From positions 22,606,967 to 22,670,966 of the forward strand of contig OY821744.1 in NCBI GenBank assembly GCA_963682055.1: 64,000 bases of DNA, in the 5' to 3' direction. The notes under the pieces are model-generated. The model saw only the letters and a program-made list of their open reading frames with translations, had not been told where the DNA came from and made no database searches. Origin of the DNA: Primula veris. Lineage: Eukaryota; Streptophyta; Magnoliopsida; Ericales; Primulaceae. Below, piece by piece: positions 22,766 to 33,030 of this stretch; positions within the stretch are counted from its first letter, which is position 1; the number at the start of each line of letters is the position of its first letter. The translations under genes were made by a program, and so were the position numbers.

Positions 22766-24019
22766 TCAAAACCCTCCCCCTTGGTTCCCAGGTAATTGGT
22801 GTGGTGGTACGAATCCTGGTCCTCTTGGTGGTGGTGGTGGCAACCTAGGTTGGTTAAAGGGTCGGTTGGTGTCGATTCTTCCTTGTCCCCCGGGACAAAC
22901 CCTTGCCGTATGTCCCATTCGGTTGCATGTTCTACATTGAACCCTAGGGCACTCGAATTGTCGATGGCTCGCATCTCTACAGTGGAAACACGCTCCCCTT
23001 ATCATGACGTTTGTCGGCGGTGGATTAATACTCCTCTCTCCTCTTCCCGGTTGTTGAAATCGCGAATTATTCGCCATATCCCAAGTCCGCTTTTTATCTT
23101 CCCTCGGAGCATTTCCGTTTTTCGACTTCTCCGAGATTCGCTTGTTATGGAGTAGTGCTCCTTCCACAGCTTGGGCTGATTTTACCAATTCATTATAGTT
23201 GACATGTCGAGCCGATGCCAATTGTAACGTAATGGTCGGATTCAACCCCTTCATGAATCTCCTACATCTTTCTGCACCCCCTATAACCGATTCTGGGGCA
23301 TACCTCGAGAGTGAGGTAAACTTCAGTTGGTATGCTTGAACGGTCATACCCCCTTGATACAGCTCCTCGAAACGTCTTCTCATTTCGTCCTTATAAGAAT
23401 CTGGAAGAAACTGTCGATTAAACAATTCGATGAACTCGTTCCATTCGAAGTTGCTTACGTCGTACGTATCCACAATTCCCAACCACCATTTCCGTGCTTC
23501 ACCCTTTAGGTGAAACTGAGCCATATTCATTCGTTTCTCCCCATTAACTATTCCCGCTGCCGATAAATATTTCTTCATTTCGTCCACCCATCCCTCAGCT
23601 ATGGATGGTTCACCTACCCCATCGAAGGTCGGAGCCCCCAATCGGGTGAATTTAAGCAATCCATTGTTGCTTGAACTCCCATCTTGTGCATTCTGCACCA
23701 TCATTTGCACCACCTTTTGAAGGTTGGTCATCACTTGATTAGCATTGACCGTTTCCGGTTCAGGTGCAAAGGTCTCTTCTTCTTTCACATTCACTTCCTC
23801 ATACACATTCTCAGCCTCGGGTTGCTCAAGTAGTGGGGCATTAGTGTTACCTCGCCCCCCACGACCTCTAGTAGTCCTTCTTCCACGAGTTGCTCCCCTC
23901 CCCCTTGGGGCTCGTCCTGCTCTTCCATTTGCTCCACCTTGGGTAGCCGCACCGCTTGTTGGTGGTGTGCCCCCTCGTGTAGCTGGTCCCCGTCTACTAG
24001 TCCTTGTGGTAATAGCCAT
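22766..24019 (-). CDS. Ty3 gag with two zinc knuckles, ended by an in-frame TGA
   Basis: Minus strand, ATG at 24017-24019. The N-terminus is RG-rich and basic. The retrotransposon gag core holds APTFDGVGEPSIAEGWVDEM and KGEARKWWLG. Two CX2CX4HX4C knuckles are present (CFHCRDASHRQFEC and CRTCNRMGHTARVC), which normally bind genomic RNA in the virus-like particle. The frame continues past TGA at 22766-22768 into the Gly/Asn-rich linker and protease without a shift. The stop is therefore a point nonsense mutation (probably from an Arg codon) and not a designed gag end. Confidence 0.85.
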   Translation of the reverse strand: MAITTRTSRRGPATRGGTPPTSGAATQGGANGRAGRAPRGRGATRGRRTTRGRGGRGNTNAPLLEQPEAENVYEEVNVKEEETFAPEPETVNANQVMTNLQKVVQMMVQNAQDGSSSNNGLLKFTRLGAPTFDGVGEPSIAEGWVDEMKKYLSAAGIVNGEKRMNMAQFHLKGEARKWWLGIVDTYDVSNFEWNEFIELFNRQFLPDSYKDEMRRRFEELYQGGMTVQAYQLKFTSLSRYAPESVIGGAERCRRFMKGLNPTITLQLASARHVNYNELVKSAQAVEGALLHNKRISEKSKNGNAPREDKKRTWDMANNSRFQQPGRGERSINPPPTNVMIRGACFHCRDASHRQFECPRVQCRTCNRMGHTARVCPGGQGRIDTNRPFNQPRLPPPPPRGPGFVPPHQLPGNQGGGF

Positions 24020-24185
24020 TACTACAAACATGTTAAACCAACACTTTAGTTGTCTCTCTCAACACTACTACTCATACGTGAATACTTACACATGATAAAA
24101 GCTCGTTTTACATGTTAATCACTTTATCAAGCTTCCTAAGGTTCAATAACTGATTTTTACGAATTCTCAATTTCGACGATATAAC

Positions 24186-24657
24186 GCTTTGACTTTTCCA
24201 AAAATAGAAACTGAAAATTCTGAAATGCCAAAAAGATAGAGTACTGAAAAACGAAGCCAACAGTTCAAGCGGAACTAGAATCGGAGTTAAAACGAAGAAG
24301 TTATTAGCGTTTGAAGTATAACGAGAAAAATAGCAAAATTGCCAGAACACGACCGATCGTTTTGGAAAACGACCAATCGTTTTTGATCAAAATCCTTCCA
24401 GTGAGGTCACCAAAAATTCGACCGATCGTTTTGGGAAAACGACCGATCGTTTTTGGTACAAATCCTTCCAGTGAGGTCAGAAAAATTTCGACCGATCGTT
24501 TTGGGCAAACGACCGATCGTTTTTGGTACAATTTCTTCCAGTGAGGTCAGAAAAATTTCGACCGATCGTTTTGGACAAACGACCGATCGTTTTTTATACA
24601 ATTCTTCCAGTGAGGTCCGAAAAAATTCGACCGATCGTTTCTACTGCGACCGATCGT
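24186..24657 (-). repeat. Leader module: five ~70-bp repeats with CGATCGGTCG plus conserved tail, shared with the Ty1 LTR
   Basis: In the untranslated leader between primer site and gag, five units of 69-70 bp start at 24351, 24420, 24490, 24560 and 24629. Each carries two CGACCGATCG palindromic cores (one mutated to CGACCAATCG). Beyond them toward gag is a tail that on the minus strand reads CTTCTTCGTTTTAACTCCG, GTTCCGCTTGAAC and GGCTTCGTT. The same order and words occur in the LTRs at 36308-36608 and 40116-40416. Repetitive peptides translated from it are artefacts. Confidence 0.85.
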
Positions 24658-25294
24658 TAAACAGAAGAAAATAAAGATTCAAAAACGCAAAAATTTCTCA
24701 ACACTTGCAATATCCTACATGGCATATATCACACAATAACCCATTTAAGTCCGCAAATTTATTACTAACAACATCCATTCGCATAAAACGTACATTAATA
24801 CACAAGTTAATGATATGAAAACGCACTACGTAAAATCATCAACTTCACAATTCTCGCACTTTAATACATCGTTACAACTTGACATGCAACTTACACCTCA
24901 TACACACTATATCAATTTACACACGCATACAAACAACACAAAAGTGCGAGGGATAACCCATCACGATACGTTATCCTAAAGCACCCGAGCGTCTTCGCTA
25001 CTCTAGAATTCCACATCGCTAAGGTATTCCTTCACACATACCGACGAAAGGTCCACCCACTAGTTTGGCGAGCCGGAATCAACAAGCGTCCTTATTGTCC
25101 CCAACTTGCCTCACATGTGGACTTTCCTTCCATCAACTAATACTAAACTCTAGCTACATGACTTAAGCTAAATGCAACCCCCCGTTTTAGAAAAAGTTTG
25201 AGTTTTTGGAAAAAGTTTTATGAAAATGATACGATGGATCTTGGTCCAATGGTTACCCATCTTCCCGTCGTCCCAAAGTATACAAGAACCTAGT

Positions 25295-25310
25295 TAGTTC
25301 TGATACCAAC
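25295..25310 (-). other. Primer-binding site of the Ty3 element (iMet type)
   Basis: Next to LTR copy 2, the minus strand reads TTGGTATCAGAACTAAC. TGGTATCAGA is the usual complement of the 3' end of initiator tRNA-Met in plant retrotransposons. It defines 25312-27101 as the 5' LTR of the minus-strand element. Confidence 0.8.
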
Positions 25311-25311
25311 T

Positions 25312-27101
25312 TGTCACGCCCCAAATTCCATAAACACGGATATCGAGGCATGACCTTTTTAAATAAAAGGAAAACGAAACTTGTTGGTACAAAATTAAAA
25401 TTTTAAAAAAAAAGACTTGCGAGCTAAATGAACGATTAGACAATTTAATAAAAGTGTTTGCCAAACGCGGCTACAAGACAGGATTTATAAAAGCTAAAAA
25501 TAATGAACGAATGAATTTGCCCGTAGGCTACAACCTCAAAAACAATTTAAGTAAAAAGAAAGTAAAAGCCCCAACCCATGTGATGCCTTGCTAAAGCTCT
25601 TAACCATACGCTTCAACCTAAGTTGTACCTGAAATACAAAATTGTAACGGTGAGTCCCACGCACATAACTAGACGGGACGGCACCACAAACACCGTCACT
25701 CCATCCCATAGATGCAAGAGCTCACAAATTCTACAACTACGGTAATCGATGTATAAGAAGAAATATAATGACATTCTACATCGGAATAAATTAAATAAAT
25801 TAAATAACATCAACACACATCTATAGCATACATGGACCTCTCACGCCACCTACCCCAGTCCGTAAGGTAGGTCATTCCCTATTCCTTCGGCCGTCTTCTG
25901 TCCCCGGAATTAGGGAGAGACAGAGACCATTGCAACATAAAAGTAGATTTATAGTGCGCACTTGGACCTCTCACGCCACTCGTCCCAGTCCGTAAGACGA
26001 GTCATTTCCTATCCCTTCGGCCGTCTTATGCCCCCGGAATTAGGGAGAGACATAGACCATTGCTAACAATAAAATAAATATAGTGCACACTGGGACCTCT
26101 CATGCCACCTACCCCAGTCCGTAAGGTAGGTCATTTCCTATCCCCTCGGCCGTCTTTTGTCCCCGGAATTAGGGAGAGACAGAGACCATTGCCACTACAG
26201 CTAAATCACAAGGCCTCGGCCAATAATAATAAATCATCCAATTAACACAATCTCATACGTATAAATATTAAGGCCTCGGCCAATAATATTATACTATTCA
26301 AATAACACCATCTCATACGTCACTTAACGTAATACAACATAACACATAACCACATGTGCTAAATTCACAACTAGCCAAACGCTATAACAACATAAAATCA
26401 CTTTCAGACATTTTAACAAACACCTTCTATGCATAAACTATAATTCACCATTATTCAACATAAATTTATCCAATTTCATCAATAATTATATAATCACAAT
26501 AATCAACGCATAAAACATGCAAACCCATCCATAATCTCATTAATCCGAAATTAATATAATTAACTCATCAAATTCTCCCATTCAAATAAGTGAATAAATC
26601 ATACAACAATTAAACTCAATTAACAATTTATAAACCTAATTAAGATAAAAAGGCATAAACCCCCAATTTCTAATAAACGCAAAACCAAAACCTAACATAC
26701 ACCCTCGTCTAGTCGCAATGGATAACCCCCGTTACCTTAGCGCGTAGAGGAGATGCTTCCGGTATGAACCCGCTAACGGTGATTTCCTCTTCTTCTTCTT
26801 CTTCTGTTTTGAGATAGTTTGTGGTAACGAACTATTTGGTCCCCAAAGTTCTAAAAGCTAACTCTTAATCCAAAAATATTGTTTTACTACTCAAAAATAA
26901 CAAATCTTTAGAAACAAATCTATTGGGTCCTTTTTATTAGTAAAATTAGTAACAGGTTTTTAAAATAAAGTTTTTTGGAAGAGTTTCGGTTTTTGGCTAA
27001 AAATTAGTCGAGTGACCGGTTTTTGGTAAAATTTTGTATAAAACGTTTTTGGATAAATTAAATCATAAATAACAACATTTATAAAAATACAGGATGTTAC
27101 A
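25312..27101 (-). mobile_element. Ty3 LTR copy 2 (5' LTR of the truncated element)
   Basis: A 1790-bp LTR, TGTCACGCCCC to GGATGTTACA, followed by GCTTA at 27102-27106. It has the same three hairpin repeats as copy 1 (25848-25872, 25978-26002, 26107-26131) and differs mainly by loss of about 95 bp of pyrimidine-rich DNA near 26805. Similarity to copy 1 is high on inspection. Confidence 0.9.
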
Positions 27102-27486
27102 GCTTAGGTCATTATGATGTCCTTAATATCTGTAGAAAATCGGTGCTTTGTTTACTCATATCTTTTGAGTTTCAAGGGCAGGGAGTATATCTACTTTAAT
27201 CAACACAAATGAACTCTTTATGACGCCCCCGTGCATGAGCTAGATAAGTTTTGGGGCTGGATTGATGTGAGTTTTACCCTGGATAGGTGGCTGCTTCGAT
27301 TCCACTTCTTTCCTACTTGGAAATGTCTGAACGTGGATTCGATGAGACACACGTTTTCGTTCTTGTTTCAAATAGTAGCCAACAGAAATGAAGCATGACC
27401 ACCTGTGAAAAAAACAGTTTGCTGTTTCTGTTTGTTGATGTTCAAACGTTTACTTTGTATGGTAGAAAGAAATACTTTATTTGGTA
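27102..27486. repeat. 385-bp flank duplication, copy 2
   Basis: The same sequence as 19160-19544. Here it continues into unique DNA (TTCCCTAATGTTCG), so this is the original flank. Confidence 0.85.
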
Positions 27487-28829
27487 TTCCCTAATGTTCG
27501 AAGTACCATTAGGTCCATTACTATATCAGTATGCACCAAAGTAATTCTTCACATGCATATATATGTATATCTATTAGTGTACCGGCCCACGCAATGTGTG
27601 GTGTATATGCATAAAAACTTATTTGTTTTTTTAGTAAAAAATTAAAGGTTACCCATGATTTTTTTTTGGTATTTTAAGCGAAGAGGGTAGATAAAGAGAG
27701 ATAAGGTAGAACTTACTTGTAATTATCCCGATTTTGTTTTGGTATTTTAAACGAAGAGGGTAGTTAAAGAGAGATAAGATAAACTTTATTAATGACACTT
27801 GTATGGTTGTAATTGTTGATTTTACTCGGGGGTACTTTTTTGTGTTATGACACGTGTGTGGTTGTAATTGTTGATTTTACTCAAGGCTATTTTGGGTAAT
27901 TCAAAACTTACACCACTTTAAGACTTTTTCGTGTTCACATATTATAATGGTATTGATAAAAGTTTGTATGACTCGTCCAACTGTCCAAGTTTACCATCAG
28001 AATGCTATAACTAAACCAATTTACCTAAAAGGTGATTTCTAAATGTAGAATTCAACATTGCAATGCAATGCTAGACCAGTTTACCATTTCCAATCCAGAA
28101 ATATGATAAGTCAAAGTATGTACAAAACCACGGCCGAAAACAAATAAGAATAAAAACACATCAAAACGAAATGTAGTCCTTGGTGGCTCATGTTATCCGA
28201 AAAGGTAAAAACATTCTGGCAAATCAAAGCCTCTCATGAACCACCATTCCAACTTTCAAACAATAAATGGAAATCATAATCAAGATTAAGAGTTACCCTT
28301 TTGATCAAGCAAATGCGCTGATGAACTGTCCGCTATGTTAATTTTTTTATTTTACGCTTCCCGACTTTCTTCTTTAATATGTCTTCTATTTAGCACATTT
28401 AGATTCCACATTAACTGTGTATGTATAGATTTTCATTTTTAAGGGGGAGAAACCATTATATAACTGGAATTATCTCGTGGATTCGCCGACTATGAATTAA
28501 AATGACTAATTTCAATACTAATTTGTGTAACTGTGGTTAATTGTATTGATAGTTATCTTGGAATTGAGATATAGTAACCCTAAAAATTGAGAATTTTCTA
28601 TACAATCACAAATTTCTCAACAACCAACCAACCTTTTAAGTCAAATACGCAATTAATTAACACCGAATATCAAATATCAATATTTTTCCGAGACAATTGA
28701 TCAAACAACATGATAAGATGCGCACACATACACACAAAAACAATTAAAAAATACATATTTTAAATCAAATTCAAGAGAGAACACCTTTAATTGGTATAAT
28801 TCAAATATTCAATATCATCGCGGAATTAA
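27487..28829. other. Intergenic with small local duplications
   Basis: There is no gene. Near 27573 is a transposon-end-like phrase (CATTGCGTGGGCCGGTACAC on the minus strand), like the ends at 11200-11863. Two direct repeats follow: GGTATTTTAAGCGAAGAGGG near 27669 and 27740, and GTGGTTGTAATTGTTGATTT near 27800 and 27860. Confidence 0.45.
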
Positions 28830-30085
28830 TCTCAGCTCTAATACCATGTAAAATCGTGATCAACACAATAAAACGAAAAGATCATAGCACTTAAATTATG
28901 ATCTGACAAATTATATTGCATCAACCGTCAAGTTGTTACACTAAATCTATAACGACATGTATGTTAATTACTATTTTTAACACAGATAATCATTGACTTA
29001 TTTAAGTATTTACAAATTAGTATTCAACTATAACGAAATAACAACAAATGATCTCTACCAATATATATAGATAAAAAAATATATTCCACTGAATACCCTT
29101 GTTATTCTCGATACGTTAGAGTAGTGTCTTATTTCCTGTTGTCTAACATTCTTTATATAAAATCAAAATTGTGGTAAACGAACTGAAACTCCATAAAACT
29201 TTTTAACGTTTGTGCCACAGATTACATAAATTCATAATAATCATTCTTTGTTCGGCAATGGAAATATCATTAAACTTTTTAACGTTTGTGCCATAGATTA
29301 CATAAATTCATAACAATCCTTTTTTGTTCGATAGTTGAGTTAATCTCTAGATTCCATAATTGACTCAAAGATCGGGTGTTGGTTCGCAGGTGAAATCTAA
29401 AAGAAAAATAAATACTCTGTATCTTGTTCGGTAGTTAAACATTTTCATTAAATTTTTAACATTTGTGTCATATATTACATAAATTCATAACGATCCTTTT
29501 ATATTCGGTAGTGAGAAATTTCATTAAACTTGTTAACGTATGTGCCATAGATTACATAAATTCATAACAATCTTATTTTGTTCGATAGTGGAGTTAATCT
29601 CTACATTTATACATAATTGACTCGAAGTCCGGGAGTTAGTTCGTAGTTGAAATCTAAAAGAAAAATAAATAATAAAGAAAAGTAGCAAACAATTTATGCT
29701 TTTATTTGGAAAAGATAAATAATAATAGTTTATATTATACCATGTAAGAAATATTCCTCCAATTTTGCAAAAGGAAAATCTTTAAGGTAGAGTAACAATG
29801 AAAAATAAGAAAAAGGAAATTAGAGGAAGATAAGAATGAGAACAGAAATATTTGTCTTTAAATCCATGAAAATATGGAACAAACATTAATCATGAGTTGC
29901 CAATTACAAAGGATAGACACGTATAAAGTAATGGAATACAAATAATTTAAGATGAATAAAAGTAGTAAAGTTTATGACAATAAAGGCAAAAATAAATACT
30001 TAACTATTTAAACAAACCAAATACATTACTAGTTGAAAAATGCAATCTGTGGGGTATTCTTTGAATGTGGCAAAATTGTTTCTTC
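28830..30085. other. 5' flank of AHL copy C
   Basis: It resembles 860-1745 and 2819-3276 upstream of copy B, but without the solo LTR and the hAT fragment. It contains the repeat array at 29187-29600. Confidence 0.6.
29187..29600 (+). repeat. Four degenerate ~75-bp repeats upstream of AHL copy C
   Basis: Units built on GTGCCATAGATTACATAAAT followed by TCATAACAATCCTTTTTTG begin near 29190, 29277, 29455 and 29527. Only two related units stand upstream of copy B (1275-1400), so the array expanded after, or contracted since, the gene duplication. Confidence 0.7.
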
Positions 30086-30093
30086 TATAAATA
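30086..30093 (+). promoter_or_regulatory. TATA box of AHL copy C
   Basis: TATAAATA in CTTCTATAAATACCA matches the copy B box at 3277-3284 and is followed by the shared leader CCAAACACTCAGTC. Confidence 0.65.
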
Positions 30094-30307
30094 CCAGGCA
30101 GGAAATCTCAAAGGCCAAACACTCAGTCTTCTCTCCCCCTGTACGTCTTAATGGACATTGTTTACAAATATTATGTTTAGAGATACTAAAAACACTTAAT
30201 ACTTCTCTAATAATTTGTTTCTATAAATGAAGAATATTGCTTGACTTGACATAAGCATTTGTTTTAAATATATGCAGATCTTCCAATATATATTTGGTCA
30301 TTCAAAA

Positions 30308-30600
30308 ATGGAAAGCAGTGACAATAACATGGTCATATCTCCCGTGGAGGCGACACAAGCAACACCAGTTCAACAACTGTCTCAGGAAGGTGCATTTTCA
30401 GGCCCGAGTAGTGAAGAAGAAGTGATCATAGGGTCTAAGAAAAGAGGCACACCAAAAAAATATAACAACTCTGATGTGCCTGATGTGACGGTGACCCATG
30501 GTACTCCTAGCGAGAAGAGAGACAGAGGTCATCCTCGTGGCTCCCATAATCGCCAAACAGCATCATTGATCGGTGAGTTTTTTTTGTTCTTGTTGCATTA
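30308..30600 (+). pseudogene. AHL copy C: exon 1 and start of intron 1 only
   Basis: The ATG at 30308 is preceded by the same acceptor (TATATGCAG) as in copy B. Codons to 30572 encode a close relative of copy B exon 1. The first AT-hook core has become RGTP in place of RGRP, and the second reads DRGHPRGS in place of GRGRPRGS, so both DNA-binding cores are damaged. The donor GGTGAGT at 30572 is intact and in the same phase. About 28 bp into the intron, homology to copy B stops and hAT transposase sequence begins. No PPC exons exist downstream, so it is a truncated pseudogene. Confidence 0.9.
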
Positions 30601-32847
30601 ATTTGGGAGTATCCTGTTAATAGGCGTGACGAAGTTCGTAGGGCGTACATAACTCTACATGGTCCAAATCGTCCCGATTTAGGAAAAAAATATCCGTATA
30701 CTCTTGCATCCGCCAAGGCTCGTCCTCGAAGATTTCAAGCTCCGTGGTTTGCTTTATTTTCGTGGTTGGAATATTCAGTGGCCAAGAACAAGGCTTTCTG
30801 TTTTCCTTGTTTCCTTTTTGCGCCTCCGGATGGGTCTAGTTTTGCAGGACATAGTGCATTTGTTGTTGTAGGTTTTGATGGTTGGAGGAAGGTCAATAGC
30901 AGGAAAACTTGTTCTTTTCGTTTGCATGAAGGTGTTAATTCCGATTCTTGTCATCGAACCGCTGAACATAAATGGAAGGAAATACAAAACCCAACTCAAA
31001 ATATTGAAAGGGTGATTGTAAAATTTTCTGCCGAACAAGTTTTTAACAATCGCATTCGCTTAAAAATTTCTATTGACTTGGTTCGAAGATTGGCCTTTCA
31101 AGCTATGCCTTTCAGAGGGCATGATGAGAAATCAACATCAAACAACCGTGGTAATTTCCTTGAGTTTTATGATTTATTAGCATCATATAATGAAGAAGCC
31201 ACCAAAGCATTGATAAATGTTCCAAAGAATGCCACTTACAAGTCGTCTGATATTCAAAAAGAAATTTTACATATCTTTTTTATAAAAGTGAAAGAGGCGA
31301 TTCGAGAAGAAATTGGACATGCTAAATTCTGCATTATAGTGGACGAAGCTCGAGATGCGTCAAAAAAAGAGCAGATGGCAGTAGTTATAAGATTTGTTGA
31401 TAAAAATGGTGTTTTACGGGAGCGTTTTTTTGGTATTGTTCATGTTCCCAACACTATGGCAGTGACACTAAAAGATAGCATATGCTCAGTTCTCAATCAC
31501 CACAATCTCGATATTCGGAATATTCGGGGACAAGGATTTGACGGTGCAAGTAACATGCGGGGTGAGTTTCATGTACTACAAGCTTTGATATTAAGTGATT
31601 GCCCATATGCTTATTATGTTCACTGCTTCGCACATCGATTACAATTAGCATTAGTGGCATCAGCAAAAGAAGTGCTTCCAGTCGACCGATTTTTTGCTAA
31701 ATTGCTTCGGATCGTGAATATTGTTAGTGCATCATGCAAAAGAAATGATGAGTTGAAAGCTGCCCATGCCGATGATATTGCTTTCTTAATTTCCATTGAA
31801 GAGCTTGAGACTGGAAGAGGATTAAATCAAATTGGTAATCTGCAACGACCTGGTGATACTCGCTGGAGTTCTCACCTAAAGTCTGTTTCTAGCTTGATAA
31901 AAATGTATAGTGCTGCTTGCATGGTTTTACTTAATATTTATGAAGATGGACCTACTTCTCTAAAGGGAGAAGCTCGTTCAACACATAAGACATTAACTTC
32001 CTTTGAATTTGTCTTTATACTTCATCTTATGAAGTCAATGTTAGGAATCACGAATTCTCTTTGTCTAGCTTTGCAATCTAAAACTCAAGACATTCTTAAG
32101 GCTACTTCAATGGTTTTATCTACTAAAAGCCTTCTTCAAAATCTTAGAGATGATGAATTCGATGATTTGGTTGCTACCGTCAAACTCTTTTGTGAATCAC
32201 GCAACATTGATATCCCAAACTTGAATGCAAAATATTCTTCGAGATATGATCCCACTCGTGATAACTTTTCAGTACTTGACCGCTATAGAGTTGATATTTT
32301 CTATCGTGCTATAGATTCTCAAATTCAAGAACTAAATCGTCGCTTTGATGAGCAAGTAATGGAATTGTTAGTTCTTAGTTCTACTTTGAATCCTAATTGT
32401 CACTCTTCAATATTCAAAATTGATGATATTTGTCTACTTGTTGACAAATTTTATCCGGAGGACTTTACGGAGTTTGAGAAAAGTAACTTGAAATTGGAAC
32501 TTCGACATTACGAGAATTGTGTTATTTCTCTTCCTGAATACAAGAATTTATCATCGATTTTCGAGATTTGTCAATGGTTGGTAGAAACAAAATGGTCTAC
32601 AACATATCAGCTTGTTTATAGAATTGTGGTTCTCGTACTTACTCTTCCCGTTTCTACCGCCACCGCAGAAAGATCATTTTCAGCTATGAATATCATCAAA
32701 ACTAGTATTCGTAATAAAATGGAAGCCGATTATCTTGAAGATTGTATGATGATGTATATTGAGAAAGATATTGCTTCAAAATTTAGCACGGAAACTATCA
32801 TTGATGCATTTGCGAATGCGAGCAGCCGTCGGGTTCATTTCTTTTGA
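30601..32847 (+). CDS. hAT transposase-like protein (TTF zinc finger / hAT dimerisation), 5'-truncated
   Basis: The frame is open from the junction at 30601 (WEYPVNRRDEVRRAYI) to TGA at 32847; the first in-frame ATG is 30766, which would give 693 aa. Domain order fits plant ZMYM1/TTF-type hAT proteins. A TTF finger region carries FCFPCFLFAPPDGSSF. A DUF4371-like block follows (FCIIVDEARDASKKEQMAVV, with GQGFDGASNMRGE downstream). CFAHRLQLALVA is present, and the C-terminal dimerisation helix is LPVSTATAERSFSAMNIIKT. Such proteins cut and paste hAT elements or are domesticated. The first part of the usual N-terminus and the original start are missing at the fusion with AHL intron 1. The rest has no stop, so the loss is recent or the frame has been kept. 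Native expression is doubtful. Confidence 0.85.
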   Translation: MWEYPVNRRDEVRRAYITLHGPNRPDLGKKYPYTLASAKARPRRFQAPWFALFSWLEYSVAKNKAFCFPCFLFAPPDGSSFAGHSAFVVVGFDGWRKVNSRKTCSFRLHEGVNSDSCHRTAEHKWKEIQNPTQNIERVIVKFSAEQVFNNRIRLKISIDLVRRLAFQAMPFRGHDEKSTSNNRGNFLEFYDLLASYNEEATKALINVPKNATYKSSDIQKEILHIFFIKVKEAIREEIGHAKFCIIVDEARDASKKEQMAVVIRFVDKNGVLRERFFGIVHVPNTMAVTLKDSICSVLNHHNLDIRNIRGQGFDGASNMRGEFHVLQALILSDCPYAYYVHCFAHRLQLALVASAKEVLPVDRFFAKLLRIVNIVSASCKRNDELKAAHADDIAFLISIEELETGRGLNQIGNLQRPGDTRWSSHLKSVSSLIKMYSAACMVLLNIYEDGPTSLKGEARSTHKTLTSFEFVFILHLMKSMLGITNSLCLALQSKTQDILKATSMVLSTKSLLQNLRDDEFDDLVATVKLFCESRNIDIPNLNAKYSSRYDPTRDNFSVLDRYRVDIFYRAIDSQIQELNRRFDEQVMELLVLSSTLNPNCHSSIFKIDDICLLVDKFYPEDFTEFEKSNLKLELRHYENCVISLPEYKNLSSIFEICQWLVETKWSTTYQLVYRIVVLVLTLPVSTATAERSFSAMNIIKTSIRNKMEADYLEDCMMMYIEKDIASKFSTETIIDAFANASSRRVHFF

Positions 32848-32993
32848 TTTTATCAGGTATCATGTTAGTTATTTGCAATAATTTTTGTGTTTATGCTTTG
32901 GTATTTGTTCAACAACACTTAAATGGGGTATATAGATTATGGGTGAGTATGAAAAATTATTATTTTAAGTTGCTTTTTTTTTTGATATATTTT

Positions 32994-33030
32994 GGCACCC
33001 CCCCATTTACACATCCTGGCTTCGCACCTG
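32994..33030 (-). mobile_element. 3' terminus of the hAT element
   Basis: The minus strand reads CAGGTGCGAAGCCAGGATG, then TAAATGGGGGGGTGCC, a hAT-type terminal repeat. The following CCAGAGGT (33031-33038) would be one 8-bp target duplication; the same octamer starts the empty-site copy at 13012. The 5' terminus is absent. Confidence 0.75.

Noticed and set aside
24304..24674. Overlapping ORFs with repeating peptides such as RPIVLGKRPIVFG on both strands
   Set aside because: They are translations of the 70-bp DNA repeats, present in both directions, with no start context or conservation.
30308..32847. Direct AHL AT-hook / hAT transposase fusion protein
   Set aside because: The two frames differ (AHL exon 1 frame stops at about 30601), so only splicing could fuse them, and no obvious acceptor was found.
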